This document shows, piece by piece, positions 1 to 7,155 of a stretch of 7,856 nt of DNA. The stretch is from an uncultured bacterium. Its GTDB lineage: Bacteria > Bdellovibrionota_C > UBA2361 > SZUA-149 > CALKYB01. A program made the position numbers and the translations under genes. The notes under the pieces were generated by a model. The model had not been told where the DNA came from. It searched no databases and saw only the letters and a list, made by a program, of their open reading frames with translations. Where the stretch lies: the NCBI GenBank assembly GCA_938003565.1, contig CALKYB010000274.1:1-7856 (forward strand), in the 5' to 3' direction. The number at the start of each line of letters is the position of its first letter. Positions within the stretch are counted from its first letter, which is position 1.

Positions 1-855
1 CGTCAAACGCTAAATGACCCAATAATGCGCTATTTTCTAGGAGATATTCGCGATTTACCAAGAATGAAAAGAGCTTTCGAAGGGATCGACTTTGTGATCC
101 ACGCGGCTGCAGTCAAGCAAGTGCCAGCTCTTGAATACAATCCTGATGAGGCCATCAAGACCAACATTATCGGCTCGGGAAATGTAATTGACGCTGCCTT
201 ACACACTGGAGTGAAAAAAGTTGTTGCCCTGTCAACTGACAAAGCCGCTCTGCCCATAAATCTTTACGGCGCCACCAAACTCGTTGCTGATAAACTCTTT
301 GTAGCGGCCAATAATATTAGTGGTGGGAAAGATACTACCTTTTCGGTCGTTAGATACGGAAACGTATTGGGTTCAAGAGGATCGGTAGTTCCATTTTTTA
401 AATCCTGCTTAGAGAAGAATCAAGGTTTTTTGCCAATCACAGACGAAAGAATGACCAGATTTAGTCTAACAATTGAAGAGGGAGTGAAGTTTGTAATAAA
501 ATCCTTCGAACGTATGAAAGGTGGAGAAATATTTGTTCCTAAAGTACCGTCTTATAAAATAGTAGACGTTGCTCGAGCCCTAGACTCTTCTATAGAGTTA
601 AAGATGGTTGGTGTACGACCTGGGGAGAAATTGCATGAGGTGTTGATCCCAGCAGATGTTAGCAGTAGGACTTTAGAATACTCGAGTTTCTATGTCATAA
701 AACCTGCTATGGTTTTTGATCGCCAAACGGATCTATCAACTACCCAAGATGGTGAAAAAGGCTCTCCTGTTTCAGATGGGTTTGAGTATCGTTCTGACCA
801 AAACCCCGAGTTCTTTTCAATAAAAGACCTAACGGAGTTGTGCAAAAGTGTCTGA
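1..855 (+). CDS. pseB: UDP-N-acetylglucosamine 4,6-dehydratase (inverting), PseB/FlaA1 type, 5'-truncated
   Basis: The first enzyme of pseudaminic acid synthesis: a cytoplasmic NADP-dependent extended SDR that converts UDP-GlcNAc to the 4-keto-6-deoxy-L-arabino sugar by dehydration with C5 epimerisation. The reading frame is open from base 1. The residues before the ATG at 25 (RQTLNDPI) continue naturally into MRYFLGDIRD, a family-typical stretch, so that ATG is internal. About 45-50 N-terminal residues, including the Rossmann GxxGxxG loop, lie outside the window. Visible motifs, numbered from the first codon, are STDKA with D80/K81 and YGATK with Y89/K93, which match the FlaA1 catalytic D-K-Y set, then RYGNVLGSRGSV for substrate binding and RPGEKLHE near the C-terminus. 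The C-terminal end (FEYRSDQNPEFF) is also typical and appears intact. The stop overlaps the pseC start by 8 bases. A CapD-like dehydratase is the alternative, but the short soluble form and the pseC and pseI neighbours favour PseB. Confidence 0.93.
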   Translation, partial: RQTLNDPIMRYFLGDIRDLPRMKRAFEGIDFVIHAAAVKQVPALEYNPDEAIKTNIIGSGNVIDAALHTGVKKVVALSTDKAALPINLYGATKLVADKLFVAANNISGGKDTTFSVVRYGNVLGSRGSVVPFFKSCLEKNQGFLPITDERMTRFSLTIEEGVKFVIKSFERMKGGEIFVPKVPSYKIVDVARALDSSIELKMVGVRPGEKLHEVLIPADVSSRTLEYSSFYVIKPAMVFDRQTDLSTTQDGEKGSPVSDGFEYRSDQNPEFFSIKDLTELCKSV

Positions 856-1990
856 AAAATTCATTCCTTATAGTTGTCAATCGATATCAGAAGAAGACAT
901 CAACGCTGTTGTCAAAGTATTGAGGTCCGAATATCTAACGCAAGGACCCGAAATTGAATTATTTGAAGCCGCACTTTGTGAAAAGACAGGAGCCACACAT
1001 GCAGTAGTCGTCTCAAGCGCCACTGCTGCACTACACTGCGCAATGACTGCTCTTGAAATTGGCCCGAAGAGTTTAGTTTGGACCTCGCCAGTAACGTTTG
1101 TTGCTTCTGCAAACTGCGCCAGATACCTAGGCGCAGAAGTTGATTTTGTCGATATCGACCCACAAACTGGAAACATTTGTATTGAAGAGCTTTCTCGAAA
1201 ACTCCAGCATGCTAGTAAAATAGACAGGCTTCCCCAAGTAGTAATTCCTGTTCACTTAGCCGGAAAAGCAGTCGATATGGCTGGGATTTTGGAACTGTCA
1301 AAAAAGTACTCTTTTGAGGTAGTCGAGGACTGCGCCCATGCTTTGGGTGGTAGATACAGTGACAATAAAAAAATTGGCGGCAATTCTAAATCTATCTCTA
1401 GCGTTGTAAGTTTTCACGCAATCAAGGCCATAACTACTGGAGAAGGAGGTGCGATTCTCACCTCCAACGAGAAAATAGCAAGTCGTTTAAAAGACATCAG
1501 AACACACGGCATAACAAGGGACCCTTCACGCCTTATAAAGAAACAAATGCCATGCAACTACTACGAGCAACAAATTCTAGGCTACAATTACCGCTTACCT
1601 GACATATTAGCCGCCCTAGGCAGAAGCCAGCTGACTAAACTTGACGATTTTATCTCCCAAAGAATCTCTCAAGCCAAACGGTATCACAAAGCGCTTCAGG
1701 ATTCAGAATATCAATTGCCCGAACTAGATTTAAACTCAGCCTGGCATCTATTTTGGCTTCGAGTTCCAGGGGGTGAAGAAGCTCGTGATTTACTTGCTGA
1801 AAAACTTAGGCGCAATAAAATTGGTAGTAATATTCACTACAGACCTGTTCACCTACAACCTTACTACGATATTCCTGAAGGAACTTTTCCAAAAGCTGAA
1901 GAGTTTGCCAAAAGTGTTTTAAGCATACCGCTACACCCTAAACTAACTCTTGAGCAACAGGATAGAGTGATTGATGTGATTCTTAGATGA
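848..1990 (+). CDS. pseC: UDP-4-amino-4,6-dideoxy-N-acetyl-beta-L-altrosamine transaminase, PseC type
   Basis: A PLP-dependent aminotransferase of the DegT/DnrJ/EryC1 (sugar aminotransferase) family. It transfers an amino group from glutamate to C4 of the PseB product. The 380-residue length is normal for PseC. The N-terminus (FIPYSCQSISEEDINAV followed by LTQGP) is the characteristic opening of the family and supports the GTG start at 848, which has a GGAG at 834-837 ten bases upstream. SSATAALH near residue 60 matches the cofactor-phosphate loop, and E160-D161 in VVEDCAHALGG supplies the aspartate that contacts the pyridine nitrogen. K193 in SFHAIKAITTGEGG is the predicted PLP Schiff-base lysine. 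NYRLPDILAALG (around residues 246-257) and IHYRPVHLQPYY in the C-terminal domain are further family signatures. Sugar aminotransferases with other substrates exist, but immediate overlap with pseB makes PseC by far the best call. Confidence 0.94.
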   Translation: MSEKFIPYSCQSISEEDINAVVKVLRSEYLTQGPEIELFEAALCEKTGATHAVVVSSATAALHCAMTALEIGPKSLVWTSPVTFVASANCARYLGAEVDFVDIDPQTGNICIEELSRKLQHASKIDRLPQVVIPVHLAGKAVDMAGILELSKKYSFEVVEDCAHALGGRYSDNKKIGGNSKSISSVVSFHAIKAITTGEGGAILTSNEKIASRLKDIRTHGITRDPSRLIKKQMPCNYYEQQILGYNYRLPDILAALGRSQLTKLDDFISQRISQAKRYHKALQDSEYQLPELDLNSAWHLFWLRVPGGEEARDLLAEKLRRNKIGSNIHYRPVHLQPYYDIPEGTFPKAEEFAKSVLSIPLHPKLTLEQQDRVIDVILR

Positions 1991-2021
1991 GATTCCAATA
2001 ATAGGATTGCAACACTAGTCA

Positions 2022-3263
2022 ATGGAATTGTTCGACAATAAAATTCTATCCGCCTTAAAACGGATTCTCTTTTACACAATCTCAGTTGGCGTGGAAGCAA
2101 TTATAGCGGCCGCTCTACTACCAATCTTGAGCCGCTCTCTTAGCCCTGAAGAGTACGGTTTCTGGATTATATTCACCGCTTTACTTTCATTTTCACGTCC
2201 CGTCGTTAGCCTAATGATGGAAGATGCTATTAGATTGAACTACTTTAAATCAAGCCAAAATGAAATTTATCTGCGACTCGTTGAATCAGTAATTATTACC
2301 CTCTTTGTTTTAAGTATTTCATTACTTTTAATTTATCCATTGAGCCAGTCATTGGAGCTTTTTCTTAAGTTTCCAGCTGAATATCTTTGGACATTTGTTG
2401 TCGCTGGCTCTCTTCACGGACTCTACTATTCGATACTATCAATCGCCCAATTTCGAGGTGACCAGAAATTTTTCTTCTGTCAACAGGTCTTTCAAGTCTT
2501 TACTACCCTCCTTTTAACAGTGCTATTCCTAGATGCGGGCTTATCTTGGCGTTCTGCGGTTTACGGTCGCATCCTTGCTCTATTTATTTGTGGTGTCTGT
2601 GGATTCGCCTGGGTCAAAAGAAATCATAAAGACGTAAAATTCATATTCAAGAGCCATAGTATTTTAAAGCTATCCCGAGAGGGCTTATTCCTTATCCCAA
2701 CTGGTTTGGCTATTGTTATAGTTCCCTTAACCGACAGGCTGGTACTGGCAAATTGGTTCGGACACGAAGAGACTGGATACTTTGGTATAGCTGCATTGTT
2801 TTGTTCGCTAATCACTATCGCAATCAGGGGTTTTATTACAACAATTCAACCTCTACTATTTAGGAGCATACAAACTGATTCAGAAAAGAGTGAGGGAACA
2901 GTCCAAATAATAGATAAATTGTTTCTCATTATAATCCCTCTAATCTCTATTGTGGTTGTTCTAGTTTCTCAATGGATAATACCTTTTCTAACTAGCTACC
3001 CTAAGAGTGAAATATCAAAATACCTTGGCATCCTTGCCGCTGCCACTTGCGTGGGGGGATTCTATCAACATCGATATAACCCTCTTCATGCAAATGGGGA
3101 ATTTAGAACTTTAGTGCTTTCCTCAATCGGAGTCATAGTATTAAATCTAGTACTAACCATCACTTTTGTTCAACTACTGGGAGAGGTTGGAGTCGCCTAC
3201 GGGACTCTTTGTGCTTACTTACTTGCTTTTCCAATCCTACTAATTTGCCAAAGGATGTCTTAA
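2022..3263 (+). CDS. MOP-superfamily polysaccharide flippase (Wzx-like)
   Basis: A 413-residue integral membrane protein with about twelve hydrophobic segments by eye (near residues 15-37, 43-65, 86-106, 120-141, 153-172, 178-198, 220-236, 251-275, 297-320, 332-348, 364-384 and 388-408), the usual topology of Wzx/RfbX O-unit flippases. The N-terminal pattern, a hydrophobic helix followed by LPILSRSLSPEEYGFW, is the family hallmark. PLTDRLVLANWFGHEETGYF at residues 235-254 matches the conserved start of the second six-helix half (D-R-hydrophobic, then a Gly-Tyr/Phe turn). The expected role is translocation of undecaprenyl-linked oligosaccharide across the cytoplasmic membrane, although substrate cannot be read from sequence. 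The ATG at 2022 is the only sensible start, because an upstream in-frame TTG is cut off by a TAG. Its ribosome site is weak (AGGA at 2003-2006, 15 bases away), so coupling to pseC, whose stop is 31 bases upstream, is plausible. Wzx proteins diverge too much for a secure symbol. Confidence 0.85.
   Translation: MELFDNKILSALKRILFYTISVGVEAIIAAALLPILSRSLSPEEYGFWIIFTALLSFSRPVVSLMMEDAIRLNYFKSSQNEIYLRLVESVIITLFVLSISLLLIYPLSQSLELFLKFPAEYLWTFVVAGSLHGLYYSILSIAQFRGDQKFFFCQQVFQVFTTLLLTVLFLDAGLSWRSAVYGRILALFICGVCGFAWVKRNHKDVKFIFKSHSILKLSREGLFLIPTGLAIVIVPLTDRLVLANWFGHEETGYFGIAALFCSLITIAIRGFITTIQPLLFRSIQTDSEKSEGTVQIIDKLFLIIIPLISIVVVLVSQWIIPFLTSYPKSEISKYLGILAAATCVGGFYQHRYNPLHANGEFRTLVLSSIGVIVLNLVLTITFVQLLGEVGVAYGTLCAYLLAFPILLICQRMS
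3251..3255 (+). promoter_or_regulatory. Ribosome binding site deciding the start of the GT-C gene
   Basis: AAGGA lies seven bases upstream of the ATG at 3263, inside the last codons of the flippase gene. It is the best-placed Shine-Dalgarno sequence in the window and selects the ATG at 3263 over the further-upstream in-frame ATG at 3209. Confidence 0.6.
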
Positions 3264-4768
3264 TGAGTCGCACTCCTTTATTTTGCATTTTGCTAATTTC
3301 AATAGCAATTGCTTTTGTTCATCTTAAAACTCTTGAAAGTTATCCAAGTTACATGATGGATGAGTCTCTAACCTTACAGAGAGTAAATAGTTTAGAGTCA
3401 ACAGGAAAGCTACAAAACGACCTTTTTCAAAAACTCTTTGATGAGCTGAAGATAGACCGTAGTAAAAAAAATCTTCTTTCCTCATATATATTTTCTATGG
3501 GTCGATACATCTATCCAAATTCTGAAGTTCTTTCCATACGCATTATAAGCCTATTATTTGGACTTGTTTTACTATTCGCATTTTACCTCATAGCTCAAAA
3601 ACTCTCTGGGCATCTCGGAGCAACTTTAACCACTACCCTAATAGCATCATCTAACCCCTTTTTTGAAGCTGCTCACATAGCTCGTCCAGACATTCTCGGC
3701 CTTTCAGTTGCTGCTACGAGCTTTGCATTGAGCCTTCATTTGAAGAAAAATATTTTCAATGGTCTAGCCTGTGGCCTCCTGATGGGGGTAGCATTTGAAT
3801 TGCATGAAAGAGCATGTATTTTTGGAATAGTTTTTTTTGCTTACCACTTAATAGATAGCAAATTCCGATCTCTAAAATGCAAGTGGTTCTGGGGCTACAT
3901 TTTTGGCGGAAGCCTTGGCCTGGTTGCCTATTACCTAATTCATATAGCGCCAAACAGCTCTGCCTTGATTGATACCGTGTATAAACCTAGGACTAGTCTT
4001 CAGACTCATACACAGCTCATTAATTCCTTAAAGACCTATTTAGGGATATACTTCCAACTATACAAACCAACGATCCTATTTTTACCTTTGATGGTATTCT
4101 TTCCTCTAATGCCGGAGAAAAAAAATCTCTTCCGAATACTAGTTTTTACACTGCTTGGAACACTTGCTTCAGTTGGAATACTTAAAAGCTTGAGTCCCTT
4201 TAAGTTCATAGCTTGCAGTCCCTTTATGGACATATTAACTGCTACGCTAGTCGCCCACTTCGTAAAATGTAGTGCTATTAGCCGCATATTGAAAGTTGGA
4301 ATTGTGGTTTCTTTTGCTTTCTGTCTTTCAATTCTTTTTTGGCAGAATGGAATTAAACTAAATTCACATACCACTTCCTGTCTCGCAGATTTTCAGAAAC
4401 TGGGGCATCAAATAAGGCCCCACATAAGGGAGGAAGATCGAGTTTTCGGACAAGAAACCTATTGGCGCGTATTAAAGGATACCAATTATTCGACTTGGCA
4501 TGTCTTTAAGTTTTATACTAACTATAGAAATGCAGTGACCCTCGAAGACTCATATAGACACTTCAAGCCTGACATTCTAATAATTGATAAATTTACAGAT
4601 TTTTTTACAACCGACTCCCCTACAAATAATAAGTTTCATGAGTCTATTCGAATCTCCAAAACTGAAATTGATACCATAATTGAAAAATATGGTTCGGTCG
4701 AAGCAGAAATAGATTCTCTCTGCTATGGTAATGTTCGGATAGTTAGATTTAACTGGGATCTTCAATGA
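3263..4768 (+). CDS. GT-C fold membrane glycosyltransferase (GT39/PMT-ArnT-like)
   Basis: A 501-residue membrane protein. Its start is at the ATG of a TAATG junction sharing one base with the flippase stop. The frame is open back to an ATG at 3209, but that would add 18 residues overlapping the flippase, and the hydrophobic first helix begins right after 3263. Helix 1 (residues 5-21) is followed by YMMDES with D33-E34, the acidic pair in the first periplasmic loop that is the catalytic signature of GT-C enzymes. HIARPDIL (138-145) matches the ARP-acidic motif seen in this superfamily after the third helix. Some ten to eleven hydrophobic segments extend to about residue 380, then a soluble tail of about 120 residues. 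Members use polyprenyl-phosphate sugars and act on the outer face of the cytoplasmic membrane. Donor and acceptor are unknown; its position after a flippase suggests it decorates an exported lipid-linked glycan. It could instead modify lipid A or a protein. Confidence 0.75.
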   Translation: MSRTPLFCILLISIAIAFVHLKTLESYPSYMMDESLTLQRVNSLESTGKLQNDLFQKLFDELKIDRSKKNLLSSYIFSMGRYIYPNSEVLSIRIISLLFGLVLLFAFYLIAQKLSGHLGATLTTTLIASSNPFFEAAHIARPDILGLSVAATSFALSLHLKKNIFNGLACGLLMGVAFELHERACIFGIVFFAYHLIDSKFRSLKCKWFWGYIFGGSLGLVAYYLIHIAPNSSALIDTVYKPRTSLQTHTQLINSLKTYLGIYFQLYKPTILFLPLMVFFPLMPEKKNLFRILVFTLLGTLASVGILKSLSPFKFIACSPFMDILTATLVAHFVKCSAISRILKVGIVVSFAFCLSILFWQNGIKLNSHTTSCLADFQKLGHQIRPHIREEDRVFGQETYWRVLKDTNYSTWHVFKFYTNYRNAVTLEDSYRHFKPDILIIDKFTDFFTTDSPTNNKFHESIRISKTEIDTIIEKYGSVEAEIDSLCYGNVRIVRFNWDLQ

Positions 4769-4787
4769 TGAGGTTTTATAAGTTCAA

Positions 4788-5843
4788 ATGATAGACTCAA
4801 TCCAAATAGGCAACACTAAAATTGGAGCTGAAAGTTCTCCATTCATAATAGCAGAACTCTCCGGGAACCATTCTGGATCTAAAGAACGAGCCTTGGAGTT
4901 AATTGACGCCGCTGCCGAAGCGGGAGCAGATGCTATTAAATTACAAACCTATACTCCCGAAACAATGACGATAAATGAAACTTCGGGTTTATTCTCAATA
5001 AAAAATCCAAAATCTCTATGGAACGGATACAGTCTATTTGAACTTTATGAAAAGGCACAAACTCCTTGGGAATGGCACAAAGATTGTTTCGAATATGCTA
5101 GCAAAAAAGGGCTAATTGCTTTTAGCTCAGCTTTCGATCTCAGCTCAGTTGATTTCCTGGAGTCGCTGAATGTACCTGCTTACAAGATATCTTCTTTCGA
5201 AAACAATTACCCATGTCTCCTAAAAAAGGTAGCCGCTACAAGAAAGCCAGTTATTATGTCGACCGGAGCCTCCTCGCTAGAAGAAATAGATCGAAGTGTC
5301 AAAATTCTTCGCAGCAATGGGTGCGAAAAACTTATTCTGCTAAAATGTACCAGCAACTATCCTGCAGACTGTAAGGAATCAAATTTAAATGCCATCGCTA
5401 GCCTATCTCGAATATTTGGTTGTCCCGTAGGACTAAGCGATCATACCATTGGAATTGGAGTACCAATCGCCTCCGTAGCGCTTGGGGCATGCGTCATAGA
5501 AAAACATTTAACTCTAAGTGTTGGAGATGATGGAATCGACTCGGCATTTTCTCTAGATTCCTCTGGACTTAAAACTCTAGTTGACGAGAGCAAGAGAGCC
5601 TGGAAATCCCTGGGGAACTCCACAGTAAAAATAGCTGATTCAGAAGTCGATTCAAGAAAATACAAACGATCTGTATATGTCGTTGAAAATATTAAAAAAG
5701 GCGAAACGCTAAGTCGATCTAACTTAAGAGTAATCAGACCAGGAGATGGGCTATCTCCCTATGACCTGGAGAATATTTTGGGATGCACTGCGAAGACCGA
5801 TTTAAAAAGAGGAACTCCCCTTTCTTGGGAGCATATAAAATAA
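4788..5843 (+). CDS. pseI: Pseudaminic acid synthase, PseI type
   Basis: A cytoplasmic NeuB-family enzyme. It condenses 2,4-diacetamido-2,4,6-trideoxy-L-altrose with phosphoenolpyruvate to give pseudaminic acid. At 351 residues it is full length. The N-terminal TIM barrel begins with FIIAELSGNHSGS (E23, N27, H28), then IKLQTYTPETMT (50-61). LYEKAQTPWEW (87-97) distinguishes PseI from sialic or legionaminic acid synthases. SDHT (217-220) and IEKH (237-240) contain H219 and H240, 21 residues apart, the same spacing as the metal-binding His215/His236 of meningococcal NeuB. Residues 292-350 form the C-terminal SAF (antifreeze-like) domain. R317 in RPGDG probably corresponds to the NeuB SAF arginine that reaches into the partner subunit's active site. 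The start lies 19 bases after the glycosyltransferase stop, with only a weak, distant GAGG (4770-4773) upstream. It is the last gene of the plus-strand run. Confidence 0.94.
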   Translation: MIDSIQIGNTKIGAESSPFIIAELSGNHSGSKERALELIDAAAEAGADAIKLQTYTPETMTINETSGLFSIKNPKSLWNGYSLFELYEKAQTPWEWHKDCFEYASKKGLIAFSSAFDLSSVDFLESLNVPAYKISSFENNYPCLLKKVAATRKPVIMSTGASSLEEIDRSVKILRSNGCEKLILLKCTSNYPADCKESNLNAIASLSRIFGCPVGLSDHTIGIGVPIASVALGACVIEKHLTLSVGDDGIDSAFSLDSSGLKTLVDESKRAWKSLGNSTVKIADSEVDSRKYKRSVYVVENIKKGETLSRSNLRVIRPGDGLSPYDLENILGCTAKTDLKRGTPLSWEHIK

Positions 5844-5844
5844 T

Positions 5845-7155
5845 CTAAATATCCTGTAACAATCCTATTTCTTCTCTGATTAACTCTCTAGAACTCGCAG
5901 ACTTTTCGTAAAAATGATCGTAGTCTAAAAATTTGCTTTTCCAATTACTGGCATAGAACTGATGGATTTTCTCTATATCTAATAATTCATCTGTTTGATC
6001 TAAAACGACTCCTGAAGCGACAAAGCCGTTGTAATCGTAGGGAATTTCCTCGAGAGTATCAAAATATACACAAGGCTTACCCATCTGTAATACTTCAATC
6101 AAAACACCACTAGCTCCGCCTACTATCAAATCACACCTCTGGACATCCTCTTCAAGGTCAATCCCTTCAGAAAACTCAACAAGAGTATTGTCTAAAAAAT
6201 AAGGACTTAGGTCTTCATTCACTAAGCGAACGGGATGCTGACGAATGAAAATTTTCTTTGGCTGTAGTTCCTTTTCGATACGACTGACCGTATCCTGTAC
6301 CCCTCTAGAATTCACCATCCCTGAGAGGAATATCCCGACGGACATACCAGCGGACTTTAAAACCTCCAAATTCAAAGGGCTAGAATTTGAGGTTAGTCCG
6401 CGATACACAACCTTTCCTTCAATTGATCTTTGACTCAATAAAATTTCATGCATTTTTTTCCCTTGAAGTAAGAGCAAGGAATAGGACAAATCCGATTTTT
6501 TTGAAATAACCGGAGGAATAAAGGAATGAGGGAGAAAAATGGAGGGTATACTTTTCCTTTTTGCTACATTTGTAAGAGCTATGCAGTCAGGACTATAATT
6601 TTTTGCAACCAAAACCGATCGATACTTTTTGCAGTTGAATTCATGAGAAAACCTTAAATAATAACACAGCGAACTAACTGCTCGACATGAGGGCATAAAG
6701 TCATTTCGACGATCGATATGCCTAACTATTCTTAGATAACTCCTTATATCTCCACAATGCTTGCAGAAAAGTTCTATTATCAGACGAAGCGTCTGGAAAC
6801 TCAGAAGTGACCGCAGACCTTTGGAAACTCTACTTACCTCACTTTCTCCGATACATTCGCGAACTAGATTGAGAGTTTTAAGCTCATTTGAAAATTCATT
6901 GGTAAAAAGTATCGGACGATCTGAATTATTTATAATCCTGAAGCAGAAAAATGATTTTAAGCCGAAACAGGCAATCATCAGAGATGAAAAAGGAGAAGGG
7001 TGAATAGATTTATGAAAGTTATAGACCAGTTTTATTAAAAAATTTCGTTCGACTATCGCTAAAAAACTATTCTTTCTGGCCTGAGTCGAGTCTTCTTCAA
7101 TAACAGATTTTATCGTAGAAAGTAGAAGAGTCGCTTTTACATTATTAGTAATCAT
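5845..7155 (-). CDS. Unfamiliar 436-residue protein, putative GT-B-like (capsule-type) glycosyltransferase
   Basis: I do not recognise this protein as a named family. It has no convincing membrane helices or signal peptide. The N-terminal 170 residues are basic and rich in Arg, Cys and aromatic residues, without a clear motif. From about residue 178 it resembles capsule/teichoic-acid-type GT-B transferases: YRSVLVAKNYSPDCIAL (178-194), a loop IPSIFLPHSF (203-212, H210) where relatives often have a His-Gly, then a strand and LLQGKKMHEILL. FIRQHPVR (303-310, H307-P308) and CDLIVGGASGVLIEVLQMGK (341-360, S349, E354) look like the nucleotide-binding half. His-Pro plus a downstream Ser is the CMP-contact pattern of bacterial GT-B sialyltransferases and is also seen in CDP-glycerol polymer transferases. 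Given pseI and a cytidylyltransferase next door, transfer of a CMP-activated nonulosonic acid is a reasonable inference but unproven. Its start overlaps the upstream stop by 4 bases (ATGA), indicating coupling. Its stop faces the pseI stop across one base. Confidence 0.6.
   Translation of the reverse strand: MITNNVKATLLLSTIKSVIEEDSTQARKNSFLAIVERNFLIKLVYNFHKSIHPSPFSSLMIACFGLKSFFCFRIINNSDRPILFTNEFSNELKTLNLVRECIGESEVSRVSKGLRSLLSFQTLRLIIELFCKHCGDIRSYLRIVRHIDRRNDFMPSCRAVSSLCYYLRFSHEFNCKKYRSVLVAKNYSPDCIALTNVAKRKSIPSIFLPHSFIPPVISKKSDLSYSLLLLQGKKMHEILLSQRSIEGKVVYRGLTSNSSPLNLEVLKSAGMSVGIFLSGMVNSRGVQDTVSRIEKELQPKKIFIRQHPVRLVNEDLSPYFLDNTLVEFSEGIDLEEDVQRCDLIVGGASGVLIEVLQMGKPCVYFDTLEEIPYDYNGFVASGVVLDQTDELLDIEKIHQFYASNWKSKFLDYDHFYEKSASSRELIREEIGLLQDI

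Noticed and set aside
25..27. ATG at 25 as the start of the dehydratase
   Set aside because: The frame is open to base 1 and the residues before it fit the family, while the essential Rossmann nucleotide-binding loop would be missing. It is an internal methionine of a gene cut by the window edge.
877..1176. Two overlapping minus-strand frames (99 and 83 codons) opposite pseC
   Set aside because: Both are antisense shadows of the conserved aminotransferase coding sequence, in different frames and without any family resemblance.
1445..1465. Perfect 7-bp inverted repeat (GGAGGTG / CACCTCC, 7-base loop), with a strong Shine-Dalgarno-like core
   Set aside because: It lies inside pseC over the conserved GEGGAILTS segment, has no U-run and no start codon at a useful distance, and is readily explained by the codons of that motif.
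3209..3262. Upstream in-frame ATG at 3209 for the GT-C gene
   Set aside because: It would overlap the flippase by 55 bases and add a non-hydrophobic, family-untypical leader. The ATG at 3263 has AAGGA seven bases upstream and sits in a standard TAATG junction.
4036..4374. Minus-strand open frame of 112 codons within the GT-C gene
   Set aside because: It is antisense to a well-supported membrane protein gene. Its product has no recognisable motif and there is no ribosome site or operon context.
6761..7003. Plus-strand 80-codon frame opposite the 436-residue gene
   Set aside because: It has no motif and no ribosome site. The opposing frame is long, motif-bearing and coupled to the SpsF-type gene.
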